DNA of 64,000 nucleotides from Plazaster borealis (Eukaryota > Echinodermata > Asteroidea > Forcipulatida > Labidiasteridae), in contig CM037476.1 of assembly GCA_021014325.1 (NCBI GenBank), positions 15,598,827 through 15,662,826 of the forward strand, written 5' to 3'. Every line of letters begins with the position of its first letter. The first letter of the stretch is position 1. Of this stretch, positions 12,496-23,192 are shown piece after piece. The translations under genes and the position numbers were made by a program. Below the pieces are notes generated by a model that worked only from the letters and a program-made list of their open reading frames with translations, searched no databases and was not told where the DNA came from.

Positions 12496-14230
12496 GTTTC
12501 GATATGAGAGTCAGAGTCAGAGTTCGTTAGAGTCAGAAAAGTTCAACGTAGTTCAGAAAGAAAAAAAAACAGAAAAGAAGAAGAGAAGAAAGAAAAAGAA
12601 AAAAAGATGATGCAACCAACACAAAAGCAAAACCATAAGGCTGACTGGACAGTCATTTTACATAAGCATAGATAGGCTTGCGTTTCTAACAAATACAAAG
12701 ACGCATTTCTTTTTGGCTGCTGAGGCTGACATCATTTGAAATTCATACTCGTAACAGACATTCAACGCTAAAGTGCAGAAGTTATTTCAAGAAATGCAAA
12801 CAAAAAAGAAAAAATTAAAAACTCATATAAACATACCTACCTTTTTTTTTTTTTTTTTTTTTCTTTTTCATCTCCTCAAGGACACAAGAGATGAAGGTTT
12901 TTATTTGGTAGAGTAGAGAGGAAAGGAAAAAATGGCAAAACAAACACCCAACCGAACATGACATGTTATGCAGCGACCCATTTTCTGCCGAGTGCTTTGA
13001 GGTTCGATGGTGTAAAACATCTCTTAATCATAACGCCTCGCCATTTGTTTTTACTACTACTACCCAAATTTTAAAAGCAATAAGATCAAAACAAAAAGAA
13101 CGAACGAAATTTGAATGTTAATATTATTTTATTTATAGTAAAAAACGAACGTTGAATTTTTTAAAAAATGATTGTTGTTTAAAAACTAACCGACTGTATC
13201 ATAAGTGTATATTATTACAAGCGGTCGTAAAAGAAATTGCAAGATTCAAACATGCCTCTTCACTAATACAGTAGTGAAAAAATCTAGTAAGTGATATTTT
13301 GACATAATTATTTTGTAGTAAACATTTTAAAGACTAATAGGACGCCAGTTTTTTTTGACATAACCATTTTCCAAAATCATATAAAAGAAAAGTGACCAGG
13401 CTAATACAATAAAATGAAAAGATCCCCCTTTTTGGAAACAGTCATTGTATAATTCAAGATGTTCATTCAAAGAATATGCAAATTTTTTTGGTAAAATCTT
13501 TTTTTTTCATTTGAAAGAGAGCATTTTTATCTTTTCTTTTTATCTCTTCTTTCAAGTTGCTTCTTCATCTTGACTTCAATGTTCGACACAATTTCATCTA
13601 AATGGGCTTTAAATAAATTTAAATTGGCTGAGAAATACATTTTATAGAACCCCATTGCAACATCGATATTTCATCATTTTATTTATTATTTTATTTTTTT
13701 ATTTTTTTTTATATTATTTTTTATTTATTTAATTATTTTTTTTTATTATTATATTTTTTTACTTTATTTATTTTTTTTATTATTTATTTTTATTATTAAA
13801 ATTTCTTTGTATGTGTTTTTTTTTTATTTCTTTTTTCAGAATTTCATAGTACATATTTCATATCTTTTAATTAATAATTCGGCATCTTCAATCTAATCTC
13901 TCTTGTTTGTTGCTAGTAGCTGTCATGTCATGTTCCTCTGTTTTTTTTTTGTTTTGTCTTTTTTGTGTTTGTGTTTTCTCTTTGTTTGTGTTTCTCTTGT
14001 TGTTTTTGTACAGCTTCTACTTATCAAAACAGCCACATTTATTATATTATTACATTTATCCTTTACTGCTACTTAATGTTTTGCTCTACTCCATAGCTCT
14101 ATATACTTGCTTGTCGACCTTTTTCATAGAAGAAATAAATGTATATATGAATTGAACTAAATTAATTGAATAAAAAAATTTAACTTTATAATTTATAGTT
14201 TTAGTTTGCATTGTAGCTACCCACGAAAAT
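12496..14230. repeat. AT-rich low-complexity block
   Basis: Poly-purine runs (12550-12610), a T run at 12842-12862, and a long T/A tract at 13670-13830. A hydrophobic frame at 13907-14155 is low complexity in T-rich DNA and is not accepted as a gene. Confidence 0.6.
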
Positions 14231-15659
14231 GTGTGTTTAATGTTAAGAGTTAATCGTTTCGTTTGCACCTACTTGTTAGTAACACGAAATTGGCATTCTA
14301 ATTATTTTTATTCAGCGCGTTGCCGTCAGCACGTGACATTTTACCGCGTCCATGGCGAACCAAAACTGTTTCTACACAGGCAATGGCGCGTATGTACGCG
14401 CGGCCGATCTAGTTATTTTAATTCTATATCTATGCGTGTGACCAAGGTCCCAAAAATGTTTGAATTTGCGCGTGGCTTGCTCGAGGCCTATTGACCCCTT
14501 GAACTGACGTATCGCGCTTTCTCGACATGGTCTGCCATTTTGGGAGTCAAAATGCCTGTAAATGATCATCGGCAAACTCGTACAACACTGGGAATGAGCT
14601 CGGTGAATAGGCCTAAAATGCACCACACGAGGATCAAACTCCCCGAAAAATGGCGCAACCAACATTATGTGTGGTGACGTCAGGTAAAATAATTGTAGCT
14701 TGATCTTGCCATACAGGCATGTCGCACGATACCAACGGGGACGGGGCGGGCGGGACGCCCCGGGCGGGACCCCCCCCCCCCCGATCAGAACCCCTGCCCC
14801 CTCCTCGAAATGAGATAGAAAAAAATGTACAAACAAAAAATGGTTGATACTTCAAAATCCCCCAAATCAGCCAATGATAGCTCTTCATTGACCTCAGTGA
14901 GGGGGGGGGGGACTGTTTTGTGGCTTGTCACGAGACGTCATGCAAGGGTCTATTAGGAGTATGGGTAGCATCTTATTTTAGAGCGGTGATTGGACGTTGT
15001 GATAATGTGGGGAGACGCACTGAAAAACAGAAAAATCGTGCACATGTGAATGTTGTTCCGTTCTTTATAAGGGGCAAGTGTATAGACCTCATCCCGTTAC
15101 GGTATGGAAGACATGCAACTTTCCAATTTCGCTCGACAGGCGTTGGGACTGAGCAAACTTTCCAATCAGCATTAGCCTATGATAACACTATTTCATTCCA
15201 GCAGACCCCATCGTTCGGTACAGTAAAGTTCGTTATAAGCCCACCGACTCTCTGACAAAAACACTGGGACTATTTTCAGCCACTCCAAAGGTCCCGAATC
15301 CCTCACCACAACTGCCGTTATCCTTTCAAGTTTTTGCTTATGGTGGACACATGAGGGCGCTATTTGGTTTAGGTTGGGCACTAAAAATTAAAGAGGTAAA
15401 AACATAAAAACAAACCACAGTTTTTTTGTATCAGGCGCCCTTTTGCGCAGGCGTAACAAATTACACCCTATTTGTTTGTCATTCAGCTATTACTGGTCTT
15501 GTTACTGTCACGATGACTCTAAAAGTTGTATTCAACGGTTTTTGCGCTACATCCCGTGCGTCATCCTTGCATCCTACCTGACTAAGACTCTTCGATAGAG
15601 CCTCGGCCTACCTACAAGTACTTAGAGGTCTTCTGATATTGTGCGAACCTCTTTCATCA
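14231..15659. other. non-coding stretch
   Basis: A 30-base segment at 14407-14440 is the reverse complement of one at 12172-12203 (core AGAATTAAAATAACTAGA), a small dispersed repeat. GC/C-run at 14740-14782; half copy of the 5785 palindromic MITE at 15341-15380. No gene seen. Confidence 0.4.
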
Positions 15660-15770
15660 GGGCCCATTTTCATTGAGCTGCTTAAGCAGAAAATATTGCC
15701 TAACATTATTTCTGCTAAGCAGAAATGAGCAGGATACCAGTCACAAATTGTACACGTAGTATCTTCTACA
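15660..15770. mobile_element. MITE family B, truncated
   Basis: Begins GGGCCCATTTTCATTGAGCT followed by GCTTAAGCAGAAAATATTG and GATACCAGTCACAAATTGTAC, then identity to the family is lost. Only one terminus is present. Confidence 0.6.
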
Positions 15771-16785
15771 ACCTCTTAGTGTTTTAACATTACATGTAGG
15801 CCTATACGTGGAGGTTAATCTGCATCAGTGTCAAATTAATTTGAGGGGTTTGAATGCCCATCAGAGTCTCCCTCAAAGGATTGCCACTATAGGTGGTGTT
15901 GGCAAAGAATTGAGGCTATTATTCTATGTGTCTGCTGCTGATGATCGGTGCACATGAGATTTTCTTACATCTAACCAGGTTCTAGTCTACACGTTGAGAA
16001 TTATTTTCAAGAATTTTTTTTGTGGGTCCATGACCAGTGGGACCCCCACCCCATTTGAAATCTGGATCTTTAAGGTTCTAAGTAAAATGTTACGTAATAG
16101 CTTTAATGTGATAATTTCAATGTTGTTAAACTTTTTTTCCCATTTACACGCAGACCCATAGAAGAAGAAAAAACCCTAAATGACATAACAAGCTTTAGAG
16201 CGCTGAAAAGGTGCCTAATAAATATTGTTTAGGCCCATTATTAAGACAAATAAGCATCAATTGGAAACTACAGTAAAACTGGCCAGCCCCCTTCCCCCAG
16301 AAACAATGGTGCACCCGTTGTGCCCGCCCCTCCTCCTAATTTCGGCGCTGATAAATAAAGCCAAATGGATGGATTCGTGGTTGAATGGCTGGTTAAACGT
16401 TCGGGGAAAATTTATAATAATGGAGACCGCCTCACTCGAAAGCGCGCCCTTCCCTGATGATGTGACTTTGAGCATATTTGAGGTTCTGTCCCCATGGGAA
16501 ATAAACATGGCCAAGGAGGTTGATTCAAAGAGGGCGCTATCAGAAGAAGTTTGTCCACGTTTCGCCGTATGAATGGGGAACAGAATTTCCTGCCACATCA
16601 CACCGGAACGTGTTTTTTGTTTTTGTTGTTGTTGCTAATTGAATTATTAATTTTATCTAAAGACCGGAAACGTAGTGAGTTCCGCATAGTACTGACGGCT
16701 TTCGGTTTCGCTTTCGGTTTCTTTAAAAAAACATTATAATAATACTAATAGAAATGGCAGTATCGACTCTAAAATTAAATAGAGT
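15771..16785. other. no gene seen
   Basis: Open frames overlap on both strands at 16225-16601 but neither resembles a known protein or is split by credible introns. Confidence 0.35.
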
Positions 16786-16904
16786 ATGACGAAATACATC
16801 AATATAATAACAACAACATTGAAAAAAAGCCGTTTGTTTACTTGTTCTTCATCACATAAAATTAGTCAACATACGCCCTCACGCGGTGGAAAATACGGCG
16901 AATT
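16786..16904 (+). repeat. dispersed repeat J
   Basis: The reverse complement recurs at 63280-63398: shared words include TGACGAAATACAT, GTTTACTTGT, ACGCCCTCACGCGGT and ATACGGCGAATT in matching order. Non-coding. Confidence 0.65.
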
Positions 16905-18221
16905 ACAAGGAGGCGCGTGCGCAAGACAAGTAGGAAGACAAGAACTCAAAATAACCTCTCTCTATCTACAACAATCGGGGGGATCCTACGATTTGTTTTT
17001 CTTCAAGGAGCCAGGTTTCCACCAGCGAAGCCTTTAAAGCAAGTAAGTAGCAAGGAAAATGTAGTTGTATTTTGTGAGATTTCTTCATCGCCTTTGCTGT
17101 TCTCAGCTGGTGAGTTCAAGCTATCCGGTGTTTCGGCCAGCCATCGCCAGCGAATCCTTTCTTGCAGCAATAATGGGCATGGCATGTCATGTGTTTGCGG
17201 TGTGAATCATTATGTTCGTGTGCAACTGTGTGTTGGCGAATCATTTCGTAAACATTGCTTTTTCATGGACCTAATGTATGGAAATAAATGGGAAATTGGA
17301 TAAATTCAGGCCTGGAAGGAAACATTTCCGTATACGCCCGCCACTTTTTCATTCATGATTGATGATAGCAATTAGTATTCTAAACTAGTTACTAGGCCTA
17401 CTCAAGTCAACATGCTCAAATGAGATATTATTATTAATTAATGTTGCTTTTTTGGTAACAATTACACAATGCAATGGCAAAATGGGGTGGAATGCTGCAT
17501 ACCGTACCTACCAGCAGTTTGGTCTCTCCAACATTGCTAGCCTGTAATGCTGGTAATCAGTGGTATGCTGCGCGCAACGCTTGTCTACGATTACCAACGG
17601 TTCATGATTGAGGATTAAGGATTCTGAATGAAGGTGAAAATCCATTTTGTTTTTGCGGAGGGAATTTTCTGGACTTTTCACTACGAGCACAAAGAACACA
17701 GACCCTAGTTTTGGCAAGATCCGGCTTTTAAAGACTGCAGTGTACGTAGGTGCATAGACCAAGTAACTGGGGCGCTGTACTCGTTTTGTTTTGAAAAACC
17801 TAGCGCCCCAGGAATGCATTGTATATTCGCACAGTAATCGCGCGCTGCGGCGAGTGCACACAATATGAATTTCGGTCCAACTGAGAGTTTGACGTCGTGG
17901 TGGATTCTCCGAAAATCGTAAATTTGCAGCTCAAAACAAAATCGTGAGTACATTTAAATGCCTGATGTTGCATCTTAAACATTAGGCCAACTAAAATAAG
18001 AAATGAGTTTCTCGTCCGGCCTCGTCCGGACTTTTAAAAAAATCACCAGCAGTCTAGCTGTGATGATCCAATGCATTGTATAACTGCTGGTTCTTCGCTT
18101 GGTGACAGATCTCTGGACCCCAACTATAGTTGGGCCGTTCCAACTGTAGCACTCAAGTTGGGACCAGTCCCAACTCTAGTTGGGACGATTTTTAAATTGG
18201 GACAGAACAAGTGGTCATTGC
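16905..18221. other. no gene seen; palindromic words near the 3' end
   Basis: At 18118-18200 the motif CAACT(A)TAGTTGGGAC repeats in alternating orientation (CCCAACTATAGTTGGG, CCCAACTCTAGTTGGG). Elsewhere nothing recognisable. Confidence 0.35.
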
Positions 18222-19307
18222 TCCCACAAAGTGACCTATATCGTCCATAGCCACAGAATTTGTGTTTGGAGAAAATTGTGTTTGAAGTTGCACTAATTTT
18301 CAGACAGCTGTTTTGGAGTCTGCATACTTTTTTGTGTTGTATTTTTTAAGACGTAGGCCCCCCTAAATAAAGAAGACTTCTTCATTCATACAGAACTGTC
18401 AATATGTTTTCATTCTTGCAATTATTTTAAATAACGAGTAATCGATTCCTAAACACATACAACTTTTTGAAAACGAAAAAAACAAACCAATGCATATGTA
18501 CAAACCAATGCATATTGAGACATTTGCGATTGGTCACTACTTGAAAACACTACGCTTCAACAGGTCCGACAGATACATGTAGGTCACTTTGTGAAAACGC
18601 AAAAGTCATACACGCGAGTTAGGAACCGTGCTACAGTTCTCACTATGTGTATCTTGGGTAAAGTGGCGCGTCATGATAGGACACTTCGTTGAAGCACAAA
18701 ATGGTAAATCTAACATGTACTGTTAATAATAATAATAGTGGCTTCTTATATAGCGCACATATAACCACCACACCAGAGCTTGAGTGCTCAGTTACGACAC
18801 GCCCACGCCACACACAGTTCGAATATAACCATATGACGAGAGTGACTGTAGTTGTTGACTGTTTGACGACTTGGACTTATGTTGGACTATATTTGGCCCT
18901 ACTGGGCATGGTCGCATCATTTTCATAGCAAAGTGCTGAGATAGCCAAGTTATGAGAAAGGAGTAGAGTAAAGAAAATGAATGGCCGAAGTCGTCTTGGT
19001 CGCGCTGACATGACATGACATCTGTCATGGCTGTTCGCAACTTCTATGCATGTGCATGTTGTACATGTACATGTGTATAAAAACCACTAGTTAACTTTTG
19101 GTCCTGCACACCTTGACCAATGTGATATTAACTTATTGATATGTATTAGATTATATATGAAACTATTACGTATTACTATTACATGTAGGTACTGAAACTT
19201 ACTGAAAACTGAAACAGTAAGTAGTATTAGTAAAGCTACTAAACATTAACAATAAAAAAAAAAATCAAAATGTTGATGTTTTTTTTTTGACAGATAGGTC
19301 ACTTCGT
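18222..19307. mobile_element. putative 1.1 kb DNA element
   Basis: TCCCACAAAGTGACCTAT at 18222 faces ATAGGTCACTTCGTGGGA at 19290-19307, an 18 bp inverted repeat with one mismatch. A solitary related word, TAGGTCACTTTGTG, lies at 18581. The interior is non-coding and contains a SINE fragment (18722-18815). Boundaries and even element status are inference from the inverted repeat alone. Confidence 0.4.
18722..18815 (-). mobile_element. SINE subfamily 2, internally deleted
   Basis: Tail words TAATAATAATAATAGTGG and CTTCTTATATAGCGCACATA are joined almost directly to head words CACCAGAGCTTGAGTGCTC and ACGACACGCC. The body present at 32352-32770 is missing. Confidence 0.65.
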
Positions 19308-19666
19308 GGGACCTGGGACGAAATGTGTAATTTTTTTTACAGAGAATCTGCAGTCAGCAGAACTTAATGGATTTATTTACTTTGTTTGAAAGCCACATTA
19401 AATAAGACTTGTCTACAAATGTTTTAATTAAAAATATTTTTTTTACAGTTTGTAATTTTATTTGCCATCCAATCCTCCTCCCCCTCTCCCAGCTGGATGC
19501 CAATGTGGGTGTACAAAAAAAACCAATGTCCACTGTACCAATGCAGTGTACATAATTGTCTTGTATGTTTGTATACACAGTGTAACCTGGACTTTGTGCA
19601 TTTGTTCTGTATTGTTGGTTTGTTCATACTGTAACAAAAACAAACAAACTTGCTCACCAGTGACCA

Positions 19667-20436
19667 GGGCCCAGTTTCATAGAGCTGCTTAACCCTTTCA
19701 GCCCCAAGTTCTCTTGACATAAACAACCGCTGTGGCCCATGTTGTTTGGCCACTCAAGCGTGAAGCACAGCACACATTCTCCCACAACAGGAAGCTTCTG
19801 TTCACAAACTCTATTATTACCTTGAAGATTTAATTTTAGAGCATACGAAGTAATAAAAATTGTCTTACTCATTGAATTTCCTTTCATATAATTTAAAAAT
19901 CATTGAAATCAGCCAATAAATGTCCAAGTTCTTGGTCTTTGTTTCCCAAGTGTGTTCTGTAAACCCGAACACTTTTTTGCACACAACCATATGGCGCTCC
20001 GTAGGTGTTTGGCAATTCGGATCTTTCAACTCCAATTTAAAGTAATTGCATAATAGCAACCCTATTATATTTAACCACCATTGGAAAGATCCGATCTTTC
20101 TCTTTCCAATGATGGTAAGCTTGGGTATGGAAGGTGAACATGGACAAAACTACAGCTTTTTAACAAATGGCCTTTGTGCTCAAGCTTGAGTGCTTTTTTG
20201 TGTGTTATCTTGGGCGACTATAGTCGCCATTAGTGCTCAAGCAGGGTATAGTGCACAGTCGACTAAAGTCGCCATTGGGGCTGAAAGGGTTAAACACAAA
20301 AAGTAGCTTGGCGCAACAAAATGTTGCTTACCAGAATAAGGTTACCAGCCAAACTACCATGTCATGTGTACAATTTGTGACTGGTATCCTGCTCATTTCT
20401 GCTTAGCGCAAAAAGAAGCTCTATGAAATTGGGCTC
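19667..20436. mobile_element. MITE family B interrupted by a TTAA element
   Basis: The family B left end (GGGCCCAGTTTCATAGAGCT plus GCTTAA) stops at 19692. It resumes at 20290 with TTAAACACAAAAAGTAGCTT, the landmarks GGTTACCAGCC and GACTGGTATCCTGCTC, and the right end AGCTCTATGAAATTGGGCTC. The inserted sequence is annotated separately. Confidence 0.8.
19693..20289. mobile_element. 597 bp TTAA element with piggyBac-like ends
   Basis: The termini CCCTTTCAGCCCCAA and TTGGGGCTGAAAGGG are a perfect 15 bp inverted repeat, flanked by TTAA at 19689-19692 and 20290-20293. CCC starts and TTAA duplication are hallmarks of the piggyBac superfamily. No transposase frame is present, so it is non-autonomous. 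Confidence 0.8.
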
Positions 20437-20525
20437 TGCTTAAAATTGCTCACAAAAAGTGGCTAAGCACAACCCAATATTGCACTTTGTACCAGGATAA
20501 GGTCACCAACCCAAATACGATGTGA

Positions 20526-20625
20526 CAGGCCTGGAATTTCATCTTTGAGAGGGCAAGGCCATTTTCATTTTGCAAAGGGTACGCCCATTTGAAAATCTTG
20601 AAGTCTATGGACATTTTTTTGAAGT
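20526..20625. mobile_element. MITE family F, partial
   Basis: CAGGCCTGGAATTTCATCTT at the left matches the ends of copies at 34068-34591 and 37757-37892. The following AGAGGGCAAGGCCATTTTC matches their right arms reversed. The right end is lost. Confidence 0.55.
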
Positions 20626-21114
20626 GACCTTTGACTGGATGCATGACACAGAGAGTGCAACGGAGCTTCCATCCGTGTAAATTACATGTGCGTTTCTACG
20701 GACTTAATTTACATTAATTCACAGACAAAGTATGGTGAAAATACACAGGTAGAAAAGAACAAGCGTCGCACTGTTTTGGTTTGGTTGTCATGGCACAATG
20801 ACCTGTGTATGTGTCACCTCACGATCACGTGACGCAGCGGGCGGGTCGGGGGACCGGATGTGGCTTTTTACCGGGACGGCTTTTACCCAGATCGCGTTCG
20901 CATTGGACTTTTTGGCTCGGTTAAACTGACCTGGTCAATTTAACCGGGCAGTCGTGGGTCGGTTAAACTACCCATTTGGGTCGGGTAAGTTACCTGGGAG
21001 GGAAACTTCCTGGGCTGTTCGCATTGGACTTAAAATGGTTAAGTTACCCATTTGCTCGGTTAGTTTACCCAAATTAAGTCCAATGCGAACAGGGCTTTAG
21101 TCTCTTAGTCGTAT
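20626..21114. repeat. inverted repeat region with GTTCGCATTGGACTT words
   Basis: GTTCGCATTGGACTTAA at about 21018 faces TTAAGTCCAATGCGAAC at about 21074. A third copy (GTTCGCATTGGACTT) lies near 20897. Between them are repeated GGTTAAACT/GGTAAGTTACC words. This looks like one or two hairpin MITEs. Confidence 0.5.
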
Positions 21115-22430
21115 GTTCAGACAGCGTACTAAGTTACAACACACATGTAGACGCGAACCGGTTTAACTTTACGAACAGCGGGGGGATGGTCGTAAAAATA
21201 AAACTACCTTGCGTTCAGACAGCTGGAAGTTAAACCAGATACGGTTTATCTTTGGTTTTAAGAGGTCAAACAGCACCGTGACCCAACACAACAACATCCG
21301 GTTTATTCACAAAAGCACACAAATGGCCCTGTCTTTTTTAGTGAATACAATACTGACAGTGATAGCGCACGCTGGCAACTTTCAAAACTTGCCGTCAGTT
21401 TTTTTAAAAACTGGATTTTAAAAACAGAGCTTGTGTAACGTTAACTACCTCGCATTTTTAGATTGCGTTTTTTCCCAATGTCCTGATGCCATCCGATCGA
21501 CCCGAAGTGTCACAATGCGTCGTTTCGTCTGCTTTCCATTGGTTTTTTTCACAGGTTATCGGCACTGCAAACACTGCAAAAAGCGCAATAATTTCCCCTG
21601 TTTGAACTCCTTATACACGGCCATTTTGCATGATATTCTTCCTTGTATTTCTGCTGGCATTTCCACGTCTTTGTGGTCATGACTTTCAACGTTTATTTCA
21701 CAATCAACTTCTTTGTGGATCGATGTACACATGTACTGACTGCATGAACAGAGCACGTGCGTGAAGGTATTTCTGCCACCAGGCACACAACGAATTCTCC
21801 TATTGGTTGATGAGTAGGACATGGATATTATTGGCCAATAGGAAAATTTGTAATGAGCTACATGTTTTAATAGGGGGAAATGGCAATCTGGGAGCTGAGA
21901 TTTTATACGTGTGGATCTGGGCTTATGTCGGGAGATTGATGCCTTTTTCGTGATCTGTAAAATTCTGGATACTCCTCAATTCACTGTCCGATCATTTCGT
22001 TTATTGACGTGATGATTTTCAAGCAGGAATCAACTGACATGGCTGAAAATGTAGTGTTATTATACACGATTGTATTCATATCGATCTTGATAAAAACGGA
22101 CCTAAATAACAGGTGAGGAAAACGAAAATAACATAAACGAAAGACTCACGCTTTCCGCTCTCATTTCGAGGTGTTCATTGAGGCTGCGTACGGAGGTCAG
22201 TGAATCATCTGTTGTGGGTTAAACCGGATGTGGTCATTTTTATTCTGTCCACACTAAGTGTTAAAAGATAAACCCGAAGCGGTCTAAAGATAAACCCTCC
22301 AGCTCGGCGGTCTAACTTTTCTGGGGTAAACCCGATTCGGTCTAACTTTAGAACCATTCAGACACACAGAGTTGACCTCGATCGGGTTGAACCATGAGTT
22401 AAACTGACTTTAGTACTGTGTCTGAACGAC
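21115..22430. mobile_element. putative 1.3 kb non-autonomous DNA element
   Basis: GTTCAGACAGCGTACTAAGT near 21115 faces ACTTTAGTACTGTGTCTGAAC near 22406, an imperfect inverted repeat. A second inner copy, GCGTTCAGACAGCTGGAAG, lies at 21211. No transposase frame. The call rests on these ends and is tentative. Confidence 0.4.
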
Positions 22431-22996
22431 TTCTTAGTTGACATTTAATATTCTTCAATGATTCAGCTGCATTGTGTGTGAAGCTATACAGCTGTATGTT
22501 TACTGTGTGAAAGCATTTACCACATGGTATCATATGGTATTATATAAATTGCAGGTGGGCATAGTTTTTCAAAGCCACAGTGTATGATATTGAATGGTCG
22601 GAAGGTACATGTAGGAGTGTTGACTCAACTTGACTGTGTACAGTTTACATTCACCACATGATATCGTATTACAAACAACCCAGTGCATCTATCATACAAA
22701 CAGCTGGAAGTATAGATCCTTGTCATTCGACATGTTGGATTTGAGGATTGTTGTTTACGTGGCATTTATATGTTCAAAGCATTTCATGGCGTAAGTGATA
22801 TATTGTGTACTTTGGTACTATTCACCGTGTTCACTGTGCACGTTTGTCTCATCCTTTTTGACTACTTGTACTGCGCTTTCCTTACGGGGCTTCAAACGCA
22901 CTGGGAACCAAGCCGGAGCCCAAGCCGTGATTTCAAAAATGGCCCCAAATTCTCTGTTTCAAACTGTTCACTATTTTTGTTGTTTCTTCGATCAAG
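22431..22996. other. upstream of gene A, presumed 5' intron
   Basis: The coding exon of gene A is preceded by a splice acceptor, so this stretch is probably the end of an intron in the 5' untranslated region. The stretch 22880-22970 is a dispersed repeat also present at 11130-11290. I could not locate a promoter or the upstream exon. Confidence 0.4.
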
Positions 22997-23192
22997 GTAA
23001 AATGAGTGCAGGATCCAGACGGATTGTGTTCGCCCTGACGATAGGCGTCTGCATTGGACTCCTGCCATCGTTACTTCATTATATGAACGAAGATGAGCCA
23101 GTGCAGCGACAGGTCTACATCAACAAACAGGCTCTGTACAGCCGAGAAAATCTACAAGCTGCTATTCAAGTCCAGTCGCTGAGCACGGCCAA
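22997..23192 (+). CDS. Gene A coding exon 1 (signal anchor)
   Basis: The acceptor AG at 22995-22996 follows a pyrimidine-rich tract. A 5-nt leader GTAAA precedes ATG at 23002. Gene B has the same arrangement (GTACA then ATG), which fixes the start although the frame is open further upstream. Encodes the cytosolic tail, the membrane segment and 35 residues of stem. Ends in phase 2 before donor GTGAGT. Confidence 0.85.

Noticed and set aside
13907..14155. 82-codon hydrophobic frame resembling a membrane protein
   Set aside because: T-rich low-complexity DNA gives runs of F, L, C and Y in any frame; no other support.
14372..14836. 154-codon frame on the - strand
   Set aside because: Contains polyG/C translation and a dispersed repeat shared with 12172-12203; resembles no protein family.
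16225..16601. Overlapping frames of about 115 codons on both strands
   Set aside because: Mutually exclusive, no recognisable motif, no credible splice partners.
22795..23001. In-frame upstream extension of gene A that would add about 69 residues
   Set aside because: The extension includes a dispersed repeat found at 11130-11290, and gene B conserves only the sequence from ATG with an acceptor 5 nt before it.
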